Notes under the pieces: model-generated
Databases searched by the model: none
Told to the model about the DNA's origin: nothing
Seen by the model: only the letters and a program-made list of their open reading frames with translations
Program-made: the position numbers and the translations under genes
Assembly: GCA_945861895.1 (NCBI GenBank)
Contig: CAMAWF010000005.1
Coordinates: 32,419-96,418, forward strand
Source of the DNA: Rhizobium sp. Q54
GTDB taxonomy: Bacteria; Pseudomonadota; Alphaproteobacteria; Rhizobiales; Xanthobacteraceae
DNA length: 64,000 nt
Direction of reading: 5' to 3'
Shown here: positions 12,892 to 22,619 of the stretch, one piece after another
Layout: every line of letters starts with the position of its first letter
How positions within the stretch are numbered: position 1 is the stretch's first letter

Positions 12892-13120
12892 ACTCTCCCA
12901 CGCCGGGCTTTTTCGCCCGATCGTTGCGCGCAGAATGTCAGAAACACCTCGGAATCCGCTTAAAGTTTGCGGTTAACCGATTCTGCCGCCGCCGCCATCG
13001 CGATGCATGATTGACGCGGCGTTGCAAAGCATGATTGACGAGGTGTTGCGGCGGGTCCGCAAAATGTCGCTACCGGCGCTTGCGGTCCTGCTTTTCCTGC
13101 GCCATTTGAAAGCCATCGTG

Positions 13121-14485
13121 ATGCGAGCTCCCTCCTCCTCCCTGCTCGACCAAACCGCCTTGAGCGAACTGGCCGAGCGGCTGATCGCCGCCGCCCGCCG
13201 CGCCGGCGCCGATGCCGCCGATGCGGTCGCAGTGCGCTCGATGTCGTTGTCGATCGAGGTGCGCGACGGCGCGGTGGAGGAATCCGAGCGCGCGGAAGGC
13301 GACGATGTGGGCCTGCGCGTGCTGGTCGGCAAACGCCAGGCGGTGGTGTCCACCAACGATCTGTCCGCCGACGGCACCGCCGGCCTCGCCGAGCGTGCGG
13401 TGGCGATGGCGCGTGCGGCGCCGGAGGACCGGTTTGCCGGTCTCGCCGACGCCAGCCTGCTGGCGCGGGAGTTTCCCGATCTCGATTTGATCGATCCAAA
13501 TCTGCCGACCGTCGCGCAGCTCGAACGCATGGCGCGCGATGCCGAGCAGGCCGGTCTTGGTGTCCGCGGAGTTGCCAAATCCGGCGGCGCGTCCGCGTCG
13601 GCCGGAATCGGCGGCATGGTGCTCGCGACCAGCCACGGATTTCACGGCGCTTATCTGGGCTCGCGCCATTCGCTCTCCATGACCGCGATTGCCGGGCAAG
13701 GCACCGGCATGGAACGCGATTACGATTTCTCCTCGACGCTGCACGCGGCGGACCTGGAAAGCGCCGAGAAGGTCGGCCGCACCGCCGGCCTGCGCGCCGT
13801 CGAGCGGCTCAATCCGCGCAAGGTTTCGACGCGCAAGGTGCCGGTGGTGTTCGATCCGCGCGTCGCCGGCTCGCTGGTGAGCCATCTCGCGGGCGCCATC
13901 AACGGCGCTGCGGTTGCGCGCAAGACCAGTTTTCTCAAGAACAAGTTGGGTGAAAAACTATTCGCCGGCGGCATCCGCATCCTCGACGATCCGTTCCGGC
14001 GGCGCGGTTTGCGCTCGCGGCCGTTCGATGCCGAGGGCGTTGCCGGAAAACCGCTGGCCTTGATCGATGACGGCGTGCTGCAATCCTGGCTGCTCGATTG
14101 CGCCACTGCGCGCGAGCTTGGCCTCGCCACCACCGGGCATGCCCAGCGCGGCGTCTCCTCGACGCCATCGCCGGGCGCAACCAATCTGCATCTGGCAGCC
14201 GGCAGCATGACCCCCGAAGCGCTGATCGCCGACATTGCCGCCGGCTTTTATGTCAGCGACCTGATCGGATCCGGCGTCAATGGCGTGACCGGCGACTACA
14301 GCCGCGGCGCCGCCGGATTCTGGATCGAGAACGGCAAGCGCAGCTATGCGGTGAGCGAGGTCACCATCGCCGGGCACTTGCTGGAAATATTCCGCACGCT
14401 GACGCCGGCGAACGATCTTGAATTTCGCTACGGCACCAATGCGCCGACCGTGCGGGTCGAAGGCCTGACCGTTGCCGGGCAGTGA
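13121..14485 (+). CDS. pmbA: TldD/PmbA family metallopeptidase
   Basis: GTGMERDYDFSSTLHAADLESAEKVG...VPVVFDPRVAGSLVSHLAGAINGAAVARKTSFLKNKLGEKLF; likely start at Met 13121. Confidence 0.88.
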   Translation: MRAPSSSLLDQTALSELAERLIAAARRAGADAADAVAVRSMSLSIEVRDGAVEESERAEGDDVGLRVLVGKRQAVVSTNDLSADGTAGLAERAVAMARAAPEDRFAGLADASLLAREFPDLDLIDPNLPTVAQLERMARDAEQAGLGVRGVAKSGGASASAGIGGMVLATSHGFHGAYLGSRHSLSMTAIAGQGTGMERDYDFSSTLHAADLESAEKVGRTAGLRAVERLNPRKVSTRKVPVVFDPRVAGSLVSHLAGAINGAAVARKTSFLKNKLGEKLFAGGIRILDDPFRRRGLRSRPFDAEGVAGKPLALIDDGVLQSWLLDCATARELGLATTGHAQRGVSSTPSPGATNLHLAAGSMTPEALIADIAAGFYVSDLIGSGVNGVTGDYSRGAAGFWIENGKRSYAVSEVTIAGHLLEIFRTLTPANDLEFRYGTNAPTVRVEGLTVAGQ

Positions 14486-15293
14486 CCGCACAATTCTGCG
14501 CGAACGCCTCGCCGACATCATGCGCGAGGCGGGCAGCCTGGCGCTGACCACTTTTCAGGGCGCCTCGCTCAAGAGCTGGGCCAAGGGTCAATCATCGGTG
14601 GTGACCGAGGCCGACATTGCCGTCAACGATCTGCTGCGCGAGCGGCTTACCGCCGCGGCGCCGGGCGCCGCCTGGCTGTCGGAGGAAACCGAGGACGCGC
14701 CGGCGCGCATGGCGGCATCGGCGCTCTGGATCGTCGATCCGATCGACGGCACGCGCGCCTATATCGCCGGCCGCGCCGACTGGTCGATTTCGGTGGCGCT
14801 GGCCGAGCAAGGCCGCCCCTCGCTCGCCGCGATTTACGTGCCGGCGAGCGGCGAATTGTTTCTGGCCGCCGCCGGCGAAGGCGCAACGCTTAACGGCGTT
14901 CCGATCGCGGCGACGCCGCAAGGCCATCTCGACGGCGCGACAATCGCCGGGCCGCAACGCTATCTACAGTGGATAACGCGCGCGAACCCGAAGACCGTTG
15001 CAGTGCCGAAGGTGCATTCTCTTGCCTTGCGGCTTGCGCGCGTTGCACAAGGCGCGATCGATGCCGCATTCACGGCAGGCAACAGTCATGACTGGGACCT
15101 TGCGGCAGCCGATCTTTTGGTGCACGAAGCCGGCGGCACGCTGACCGATTTCATGGGACGGGCACTGAATTACAACCGGGCGGACCCCGTGCATGGCGCG
15201 CTCCTCGCCGCGGGACAAGCCCGTCATGCGACGCTGATCGGGCTGCTGCGCGACCGGCAAGACGAACAAGACGAAATTGCAAAACAAGTTTGA
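14472..15293 (+). CDS. Inositol monophosphatase family protein (3'(2'),5'-bisphosphate nucleotidase/CysQ-like)
   Basis: WLSEETEDAPARM..WIVDPIDGTRAYIAGRADWSISVAL; SHDWDLAAADLLVHEAGG. Confidence 0.88.
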   Translation: MPGSDRTILRERLADIMREAGSLALTTFQGASLKSWAKGQSSVVTEADIAVNDLLRERLTAAAPGAAWLSEETEDAPARMAASALWIVDPIDGTRAYIAGRADWSISVALAEQGRPSLAAIYVPASGELFLAAAGEGATLNGVPIAATPQGHLDGATIAGPQRYLQWITRANPKTVAVPKVHSLALRLARVAQGAIDAAFTAGNSHDWDLAAADLLVHEAGGTLTDFMGRALNYNRADPVHGALLAAGQARHATLIGLLRDRQDEQDEIAKQV

Positions 15294-15362
15294 TTGGCTG
15301 CACGCCGGTCAATCGCCGGAAAGTCTCGAAGGACCGAACCCCAGGAACCCATGGACCGCGCC

Positions 15363-15614
15363 ATGTCCGAAAATATCCCGGCAAAGCAGTTGCTGCATCT
15401 CGTGCTCGGCGGCGAGCTGACAAATATCGGCGACACGGAATTCAAGGATATCGACAAGATCGATATCGTCGGCGTCTATCCGAATTACGCCAGCGCCTAC
15501 AGCGCCTGGAAGGCGCAAGCGCAGAAGACCGTCGATAATGCGCAGATGCGCTATTTCATCGTCCACCTGCACCGGCTGCTCGATCCGGACAGCAGCGCAC
15601 GGCCGGCGCGTTAG
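15363..15614 (+). CDS. DUF4170 family protein
   Basis: KQLLHLVLGGELTNIGDTEFKDIDKIDIVGVYPNYASAYSAWKAQAQKTVDNAQMRYFIVHLHRLLDP. Confidence 0.75.
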   Translation: MSENIPAKQLLHLVLGGELTNIGDTEFKDIDKIDIVGVYPNYASAYSAWKAQAQKTVDNAQMRYFIVHLHRLLDPDSSARPAR

Positions 15615-15626
15615 GCGATTTTTCCG

Positions 15627-16331
15627 ATGCCGTCGTTCAAGCGATTTGCGAGCAGGCCCGCGGTACAGAAGGCGGCCGGGACGGCGGCATCGTGGTATCT
15701 TCGCCTGGTATGGCACACGAGCCGGTTCACCATCGAACCGGCGGACATCTATCAAAGCATCGATACCCACCAGCCGATTATCTTTGCCATATGGCATGGC
15801 CAGCATTTCATGATGCCGTTCGTGCGGCGCCAACATCGCGTCAAGGTTCTCATTTCGCGCCATCGCGACGGCGAGATGTACGCGATCGCCGCCGAAAAAC
15901 TCGGGATCGGGACGATCCGCGGCTCCGGCGACCACGGCCGCGATTTCCACCGCAAGGCCGGAGCGGTCGCCTTCAGGGGCATGCTGCAAGCGCTCACGCA
16001 AGGATACAATGTCGCGCTCACCGCAGACGTGCCGAAAGTTTCGCGCGTCGCCGGTCTCGGCATCGTCAAACTGGCGCAGCACTCGGGGCGTCCGATCTTT
16101 GCCGTCGCGCCCGCAACCAGCCGCCGCAAAGAGCTGAAAAATTGGGATCGCAGCGCGATCAATCTTCCGTTCAGCCGCGGCGCGATCGTCGTCGGAGCCC
16201 CGATTTTCGTGCCGCCAGACGCCGACGATGCGACACTGGAGGCGGCGCGGCGCGCGGTTGAGGATGCACTCAACGCCGTAACCGCGCGCGCCTATGCGAT
16301 CGTCGACCGGCGCGGAGACGGCGAGCCGTGA
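15627..16331 (+). CDS. DUF374 lysophospholipid acyltransferase-like protein
   Basis: IFAIWHGQHFMMPFV...VLISRHRDGEMYAIAAEKLGIGTIRGSGDHGRDFHRKAGAVAFRGMLQ. Confidence 0.85.
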   Translation: MPSFKRFASRPAVQKAAGTAASWYLRLVWHTSRFTIEPADIYQSIDTHQPIIFAIWHGQHFMMPFVRRQHRVKVLISRHRDGEMYAIAAEKLGIGTIRGSGDHGRDFHRKAGAVAFRGMLQALTQGYNVALTADVPKVSRVAGLGIVKLAQHSGRPIFAVAPATSRRKELKNWDRSAINLPFSRGAIVVGAPIFVPPDADDATLEAARRAVEDALNAVTARAYAIVDRRGDGEP

Positions 16332-17626
16332 CCGACAACGTGCCGGCATTGCTGCGCGCCTACCGTCTGCTCAGCGCGGCGGCGGCTCCGCTGGCGCCGC
16401 TGCTGCTGGCGCGGCGCAAAATGCTCGGCAAAGAGCATCCGGCGCGGATGAGTGAGCGCTACGGGTTGAGCCGGATTGCGCGTCCGCGCGGGCCGCTGGT
16501 GTGGGTGCATGGCGCAAGCGTCGGCGAACTGATGGCGGTGTTTCCGCTGATCGAGCGGATTTGCGCGCGCGAAATTTTCGTGCTGGTGACATCCGGCACG
16601 GTCACCTCGGCCGGACTTGCGCAACAAAGGCTGCCGCGCGGCGCCATCCATCAATTCGTTCCGCTCGATGCGCCGCGTTTCGTGGCGCAATTTCTCGATC
16701 ATTGGCGTCCTGACCTGTCGCTGTTCGTGGAATCCGATCTGTGGCCAAATCTCATTTTGCAGACCGCGGAGCGCCGCGTGCCGCTGATCCTGGTCAACGG
16801 CCGGCTGTCGGAATCATCCTTCCGCCGCTGGCGGCGTTTGCGTGCAACCATCGGCGGGCTGCTGCGGCGGTTCGATCTGTGCCTGGCGCGCACGCCCGCC
16901 GACGCCGAACGCTTGCGTGAATTGGGCGCGCCGCGCATCGTCATCACCGGCAATCTCAAGCTCGACGTTCCCGCGCCGCCCGCCAACGATGCCGTGCTGC
17001 AAGCGGCGAAGGCGGCCATCGGGTCGCGCCCGGCGTTCGCCGCCGCCTCGACCCATCCGGGCGAGGAAGTCATGGTCATCGACGCGCACCGGCGGCTGCG
17101 GCAGAGCTTTCCCGGCCTGTTGACCCTGCTTGCGCCGCGCCATCCCGAACGCGGCAGCGGTATCGCGGAAATCGCCGCCGCCGCCGGGCTCAAGGCGGCG
17201 CTGCGTTCGCGCGGGCAGATGCTGGAGCCCGGCACCGACATCTACATCGCCGACACCATGGGCGAACTGGGGCTGCTCTATCGGCTGGCGCCGATCGTCT
17301 TCATCGGCGGCTCGCTGGTGCGCCACGGCGGGCAGAATCCAATCGAGGCGGCCAAGCTCGGCGCGGCCATCCTGCACGGGCCGCATGTCTGGAATTTTGC
17401 CGACATCTATGTTGCGCTCGATAAGGCGCGCGGCGCCGAGCAGGTGAGCGATGCCGAAATGCTCGCCGCAAAAATCGGCGCCTGGCTGGGCGATCCCGCG
17501 AAACGCAAAAGCGTTGCCGCGACGGCGCGCGACACGGTGGAGGCGCTGGGTGGCGCGCTAGAGCGCACCGTTGGCGCGCTCGATCCCTATCTGATGCAAC
17601 TTCGGCTCGGGCGCGGCGATGCGTGA
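16328..17626 (+). CDS. waaA: 3-deoxy-D-manno-octulosonic acid transferase
   Basis: GPLVWVHGASVGELMAVFPLIERI...LVTSGTVTSAGLAQQRLPRGAIHQFVPLDAPRFVAQFLDHWRPDLSLFVESDLWPNLI. Confidence 0.94.
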   Translation: MTDNVPALLRAYRLLSAAAAPLAPLLLARRKMLGKEHPARMSERYGLSRIARPRGPLVWVHGASVGELMAVFPLIERICAREIFVLVTSGTVTSAGLAQQRLPRGAIHQFVPLDAPRFVAQFLDHWRPDLSLFVESDLWPNLILQTAERRVPLILVNGRLSESSFRRWRRLRATIGGLLRRFDLCLARTPADAERLRELGAPRIVITGNLKLDVPAPPANDAVLQAAKAAIGSRPAFAAASTHPGEEVMVIDAHRRLRQSFPGLLTLLAPRHPERGSGIAEIAAAAGLKAALRSRGQMLEPGTDIYIADTMGELGLLYRLAPIVFIGGSLVRHGGQNPIEAAKLGAAILHGPHVWNFADIYVALDKARGAEQVSDAEMLAAKIGAWLGDPAKRKSVAATARDTVEALGGALERTVGALDPYLMQLRLGRGDA

Positions 17627-18623
17627 ACCGTCTTTTTGGTGGCGCGAAGGCTCCGGCGCCGCCGGTGCGCTGGCGCCGCTCGCCGCGCTCTATGGCGCCA
17701 TCGCGGCATGGCGCATGGCGCGGCCCGGCGCGCGCGCTAAAATTCCCGTGCTGTGCGCCGGAAATCTCACCCTCGGCGGCAGTGGAAAAACACCCGCCGC
17801 TATCGCGATTGCAAAACTGCTCACGGCGGCGGGCGAACGGCCGTTTTTTCTCAGCCGCGGCTATGGCGGACATCTTGCGGGGCCGCTGCGGGTCGATCCG
17901 CAGACCCACCGCGCCGCCGATGTGGGCGACGAACCGCTGCTGCTGGCCGCCGTTGCGCCGACGATCGTTGCGCGCGATCGCGTGGCCGGCGCGAAAATGG
18001 CGCAAGCGGCGGGCGCCAGCGTCATTGTCATGGACGACGGGTTGCAGAACCCTTCCTTGTACAAAGACCTCGCGCTGGTCGTGATCGACGGCCGGCGCGG
18101 CATCGGCAATGCAAGAGTGTTTCCCGCCGGGCCGTTGCGCGCGCCGCTTGCCGCCCAACTCGACCGCGCCCATGCGCTGCTGGTAATCGGCCCGGTATCG
18201 GGCGCAGGGAATGTCGTTGCCGCCGTCACCGCGCGCAAACTGCCGGTGTTTCATGGCGCGCTCGCGCCCGACCGCGCAACCATATCTGCGCTCGGCAAAA
18301 ACAAAGTGCTGGCCTTTGCCGGTATCGGCGATCCGGAGAAATTCTTCCAGACGCTGGCGGCGGCCGGCATAGAAGTCGCATTGCGCAAGTCCTTCCCCGA
18401 CCATCACCGCTATAGCCGCAACGAAGCAGCCGCGCTCATGGCGCAGGCGGAACGCGACGGTCTGACGCTGTTGACCACCGAGAAAGACATCGCCCGCATG
18501 GCGGGGGACCCATCGCTTGCAGCACTGGCAGCCGCCACCCGCGCCTTGCCGGTGACGCTCTTGCTCGGCGACGAGAACGGCTTCCGGCAATTCCTGCGTG
18601 AACGGATGACGCCAAGCCCCTGA
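17619..18623 (+). CDS. lpxK: Tetraacyldisaccharide 4'-kinase
   Basis: VLCAGNLTLGGSGKTPAAIAIAKLL...FFLSRGYGGHLAGPLRVDP...VIVMDDGLQNPSLYKDLALVVIDG. Confidence 0.95.
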   Translation: MREPSFWWREGSGAAGALAPLAALYGAIAAWRMARPGARAKIPVLCAGNLTLGGSGKTPAAIAIAKLLTAAGERPFFLSRGYGGHLAGPLRVDPQTHRAADVGDEPLLLAAVAPTIVARDRVAGAKMAQAAGASVIVMDDGLQNPSLYKDLALVVIDGRRGIGNARVFPAGPLRAPLAAQLDRAHALLVIGPVSGAGNVVAAVTARKLPVFHGALAPDRATISALGKNKVLAFAGIGDPEKFFQTLAAAGIEVALRKSFPDHHRYSRNEAAALMAQAERDGLTLLTTEKDIARMAGDPSLAALAAATRALPVTLLLGDENGFRQFLRERMTPSP

Positions 18624-18650
18624 GGAGTTCGCGTCAGAAGGCGCGTCCGG

Positions 18651-18932
18651 TTATTTGGCGCGCCGTTCCTGCTGCCGCTGCAGCACCGCCTCCGGCGTGG
18701 CGTAGGGCTCCTGCAATTCCACGTTCCAGTATTTGAGCTCTTCGAGCGGGATCGGCACGCCGGTCACGGCGCAGCGCACGAAGGCGCCGGGGCGCACCAC
18801 GCGAAAGTCGCCGTCGAGATATTTGATCTCCGCTTCGCCGTTCACCGGCGAAGAGCGGTCGTAGCGGTTGAGCACGCTATCCTCCGTCGAGGCGAGGCCG
18901 CCCGATTTGACCCGAGGCTTCAAGATAATCAT
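18651..18932 (-). CDS. DUF2093 family protein
   Basis: EAEIKYLDGDFRVVRPGAFVRCAVTGVPIPLEELKYWNVELQEPYATPEAVLQ. Confidence 0.75.
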   Translation of the reverse strand: MIILKPRVKSGGLASTEDSVLNRYDRSSPVNGEAEIKYLDGDFRVVRPGAFVRCAVTGVPIPLEELKYWNVELQEPYATPEAVLQRQQERRAK

Positions 18933-19049
18933 TTGCCGGCCGGCTTGAAACCACTATTGCCGCCCCCTCCCGCGATACCCGGAGTTGACGCCCCGTTTAC
19001 GCACACCCGTGCTAGCCTTGAGCGGTCCTCATCACGCCGGATCGCCCCG

Positions 19050-19877
19050 ATGCGTTGGATATCCATTCTCGTCGCTTGCGGTACGGCCCTGATCGCCTTG
19101 CCGGCCGGCGCCGCCGAGCAGATCGCGATACCGGCCGGCGACCTGCAATTGCGGGCAACGCTGTATCGCCCGGCCAGTGCCGGGCCGTTCCCAGCCGTTG
19201 TGGCGCTGCATACCTGCGACGGGCTGGCGGACGCCTCCGGGCCGATCGCGCCACGTTACCAGGACTGGGGCGAGGCGTTGCTCGCCGCAGGCTTCGCGGT
19301 GGTTTTCCCCGACAGCTTCGGCTCGCGTGGGCTGGCATCGCAATGCCGCATGCGCGACCGCCCGGTGCGCGCCTCCCGCGGCCGCATCGCCGACGCCAAT
19401 GCCGCACGCCATTGGCTGCAGGCACAGCCTTGGGCGATCGGCGACCGGGTCTCGCTCCTCGGCTGGTCGCATGGCGCGACCACGGCGCTATGGACCGTGC
19501 GGCCGCGCCGCGCCGCGCCGCGCGACGCCGGCCCGGATTTCCGTTCGGCGATTGCGTTCTACCCGAACTGCCGCCGGCTTGGCGTCACCGCCTGGAGCGC
19601 GCGCATCCCGACGCTGATCCTGATCGGCAAGGCGGACGACTGGACGCCGGCAAGCGCCTGCGAGCAGATGGTGGCAGGCGCCCGTGGACGCAGCGCGCGC
19701 GCATCGATCGTCACCTATGCGGGCGCCTATCACGATTTCGACCGGGCAAATTTCGCGTTCGAGGAACGCGTCGGCCTCGCCAATACGCCCAACGCGGCCG
19801 GCCGCGTGCATGTCGGCCCCAATCCCGCCGCGCGCGCGGATGCCTTCAAGCGCGTGCCGGAATGGCTGGCGCGCTAA
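19050..19877 (+). CDS. Dienelactone hydrolase-like secreted alpha/beta hydrolase
   Basis: GPFPAVVALHTCDGL...VSLLGWSHGATTALW...TYAGAYHDFDRAN. Confidence 0.78.
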   Translation: MRWISILVACGTALIALPAGAAEQIAIPAGDLQLRATLYRPASAGPFPAVVALHTCDGLADASGPIAPRYQDWGEALLAAGFAVVFPDSFGSRGLASQCRMRDRPVRASRGRIADANAARHWLQAQPWAIGDRVSLLGWSHGATTALWTVRPRRAAPRDAGPDFRSAIAFYPNCRRLGVTAWSARIPTLILIGKADDWTPASACEQMVAGARGRSARASIVTYAGAYHDFDRANFAFEERVGLANTPNAAGRVHVGPNPAARADAFKRVPEWLAR

Positions 19878-19928
19878 ATCGAGCGGGGCCTTCCCCACCC
19901 GCCCATTGACAGCGCGGCCGGCATCCAT

Positions 19929-19947
19929 AATGTTACATTGTAACATT
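19929..19947. promoter_or_regulatory. Putative Zur (Fur-family) box
   Basis: Perfect 9-1-9 inverted repeat AATGTTACA-T-TGTAACATT upstream of a small membrane-protein gene and a ZnuD-like TonB receptor. Confidence 0.6.
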
Positions 19948-19970
19948 TGGTCGGATGGGTGACGGCGGTG

Positions 19971-20336
19971 ATGCGCTGGTTTCGCGTGAACAGGCGGTGG
20001 GGCGGTCAACTGGCGCTGATGGCGCTGGCGTTGCAGCTCACATTGTCGTTTGCGCATATCCATGCCGAAGACTTTGTCCCCGCGAACCCTGCGGCCACGC
20101 AGCTCCAGGCGGACGCGGCCGGCGCCGCAACCAGCCACCAGGATGGCGACGGCGAAGATCGCGACCGTTGCGCCGTCTGCGCCATCCTGCATCTCGCCGG
20201 TTCGCTGGTTCTCACTCCTCCACCGGCAATCGCGCTGCCGGTTGCCGCCGAACCGGTCTGGCTCACGCCGGCCGCGCGATATTCGTTGCCAGTCCAGCAC
20301 CACCTCCCGCAAGCCCGCGCCCCTCCGCAAGCCTGA
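19971..20336 (+). CDS. DUF2946-like small membrane/secreted protein
   Basis: Hydrophobic N-terminus ALMALALQLTLSFAHIHAED, CAVC motif, Pro-rich C-terminus; ATG at 19971 preferred over the TTG at 19947, which overlaps the palindrome. Confidence 0.6.
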   Translation: MRWFRVNRRWGGQLALMALALQLTLSFAHIHAEDFVPANPAATQLQADAAGAATSHQDGDGEDRDRCAVCAILHLAGSLVLTPPPAIALPVAAEPVWLTPAARYSLPVQHHLPQARAPPQA

Positions 20337-20420
20337 CCTCGAACATCCGCTGGTCGCAACCGCCGCATCCGCGGCGCGATGCGATTGCCGTTGTGACGAT
20401 ACAGGGTTTGGGAGTCTGCA

Positions 20421-22604
20421 ATGTCAATTCATTCGGTCCGCGGCCTGTTTCTGGCCGGCGCGGCATTCATTCCGCTGGCCGGCGCAACGGCGCAAGCGCA
20501 ACAAGCCCCGGTGGCGCTGCCGGAGGTCGTCGTCAACGCGCCGAGCCCGATTGTGCGGCGGGCGCCGGCCACGGAATCGTCCGGCGAATCCGCGCAGCCT
20601 GGAATTCTCCCAATCGTCATTGACCAGTTCGCGACGGTGACCGTGGTGCCGAGCGAGGAATTGCAGCGCAGCACCGGCTCAACGCTGGGCGACGTGTTGT
20701 TCTCCAAGCCGGGCATCACCGGCTCGTCGTTTGCGCCCGGCGCGGCAAGCCGCCCGATCGTGCGCGGTCTCGACAATTATCGCGTCCGCATCCAGGAAAA
20801 CGGCCTCGCCACCAACGACGTCTCGGAAATGGGCGAGGATCACGGCGCGCCGGTCGATCCGCTCGCCGCCAAACGGATCGAGGTGATCCGCGGCCCGGCG
20901 ACATTGCGTTACGGCTCGCAAGCCATCGGCGGCGTCGTCAACGTCGACAACAACCGCATCCCGACGGCCATCCCGCTGCGCGGCTTTGCCGCCGAGATGA
21001 AAAGCGCCGCGACTTCGGTCGACAACGGCCTGGAGGGAGGGGTGCTGCTCGACGCCGGCAAGGGCAATTTCGCCTTGCATGCCGACGCCTATGGCCGCCG
21101 CGCCGGCGATTACCGCATTCCCGGCTATCCTTATCTTCCCAACACACTCGACGACCCCGCCGATCCGCCGCCGGTCGGAAAGCGGCAGCCGAATTCGGCG
21201 CTGCATGCGAACGGGCAGGCCGTCGGCGGCTCATATTTGTTTGACGGCGGCTTTGTCGGCGTCGCGGTTTCGCAGTTCAACAGTCTCTATCGCGTGCCGG
21301 GCATGGAAGCGACGCAAACCAATACGCGCATCGACATGAAGCAAACCAAACTCACCGGCAAGGGCGAGTTCCGGCCGCAATCCTCCGCCGTCGACGCCGT
21401 CCGCTTCTGGGCCAGCGCCACCGATTACAAGCACGACGAGCTTGCCAACGAAGGCGGCTTTGACGGCGTGCAGCAGACCTTCACCAACAGGGCGCAGGAA
21501 GGCCGCGCCGAAGTCCAGCTCATGCCGTTCGACGTGCGGTTCGCGATGCTCACCACCGCGTTTGGCGTGCAGGTCGCAAATGCGAAGCTGGATGCCCCCG
21601 GCCGCGAAGGAGGGCTGTTTGATCCCAACCGGACGACGAGCGTCGCCGGCTATCTGTTCAATGAGTTCACGCTCAACCGAACGCAGCGGATGCAACTCGC
21701 CGGCCGCGTCGAACAGGTCAAGGTGACCGGCTCGACGCCCGATCTGTTTGTCGATCCCGATGTCAGCATCGCGCGCAATCTCAACTTCACGCCCAAGAGC
21801 GGCGCGATCGGGTTCCTTCAGGACCTGCCGTGGGGACTGGTGGCAAGCCTCACAGGGCAATATGTCGAGCGCGCGCCGCGCGGTCCCGAGCTGTTATCGC
21901 GCGGCGTGCATGAGGCGACCGGAACGTTCGACATCGGCAATCCTAATCTCAACATCGAAGTGGCGCAGTCAATCGAAGCCGGCCTGCGCCGCGCCAACGG
22001 TCCGCTGCGCTTCGAGGCCACCGCCTATTACACCAAATTCAAGGACTTCATCTTCAGGCGGCTGACCGGAGAAAAATGCGACGGCGACTTCGCCAGTTGC
22101 ACGCCCGCCGGCGCCGGCACTGAATTGAACCAGGCGGTCTATTCGCAGCGCGACGCCACCTTCCGCGGCGGCGAGTTGCAGGCGCAATTTGACGTTGCGC
22201 CGCTGTCGAGCGGCATGTTCGGCGTCGATGGGCAATACGACATCGTGCGCGCGACCTTCACCGACGGCAGCAACGTGCCGCGCATTCCCCCGCAGCGCCT
22301 GGGCGGCGGCATGTTCTGGCGCGCGCCCGTCTGGTTCGTCCGTGTCGGCCTGCTGCACGCCTACGCGCAGAATAATATCACCGCGGTCGAAACGCCGACC
22401 GCCGGCTACAATCTGCTGAAGGCAGAAATCAGCCACACCCGCAAATTCAAGAATGCGAAAATGGGCGAGCCACAGGAAGTGACGCTCGGCGTGGCCGGCA
22501 ACAACCTTCTCAACGAGGACATCCGCAATTCCGTCTCGTTCAAGAAGGACGAGGTGCTGATGCCTGGACGCAATGTGCGGGTGTTCGCGACGGTAAGATT
22601 TTAG
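20421..22604 (+). CDS. TonB-dependent outer-membrane receptor (ZnuD-like)
   Basis: Plug domain DVLFSKPGITGSSFAPGAASRPIVRGLDNYRVRIQENGLATNDVSEMGEDHGAPVDPLAAKRIEVIRGPATLRYGSQAIGGVVN; C-terminal RNVRVFATVRF. Confidence 0.88.
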   Translation: MSIHSVRGLFLAGAAFIPLAGATAQAQQAPVALPEVVVNAPSPIVRRAPATESSGESAQPGILPIVIDQFATVTVVPSEELQRSTGSTLGDVLFSKPGITGSSFAPGAASRPIVRGLDNYRVRIQENGLATNDVSEMGEDHGAPVDPLAAKRIEVIRGPATLRYGSQAIGGVVNVDNNRIPTAIPLRGFAAEMKSAATSVDNGLEGGVLLDAGKGNFALHADAYGRRAGDYRIPGYPYLPNTLDDPADPPPVGKRQPNSALHANGQAVGGSYLFDGGFVGVAVSQFNSLYRVPGMEATQTNTRIDMKQTKLTGKGEFRPQSSAVDAVRFWASATDYKHDELANEGGFDGVQQTFTNRAQEGRAEVQLMPFDVRFAMLTTAFGVQVANAKLDAPGREGGLFDPNRTTSVAGYLFNEFTLNRTQRMQLAGRVEQVKVTGSTPDLFVDPDVSIARNLNFTPKSGAIGFLQDLPWGLVASLTGQYVERAPRGPELLSRGVHEATGTFDIGNPNLNIEVAQSIEAGLRRANGPLRFEATAYYTKFKDFIFRRLTGEKCDGDFASCTPAGAGTELNQAVYSQRDATFRGGELQAQFDVAPLSSGMFGVDGQYDIVRATFTDGSNVPRIPPQRLGGGMFWRAPVWFVRVGLLHAYAQNNITAVETPTAGYNLLKAEISHTRKFKNAKMGEPQEVTLGVAGNNLLNEDIRNSVSFKKDEVLMPGRNVRVFATVRF

Positions 22605-22619
22605 AACCAAAATCAGCCG

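Noticed and set aside
12958-12977. CtrA site TTAA-N9-TTAA upstream of pmbA
   Set aside because: Spacing is 9, not the consensus 7
19947-19970. TTG start for the DUF2946-like gene
   Set aside because: It overlaps the putative Zur palindrome; ATG at 19971 directly precedes a plausible signal/TM segment
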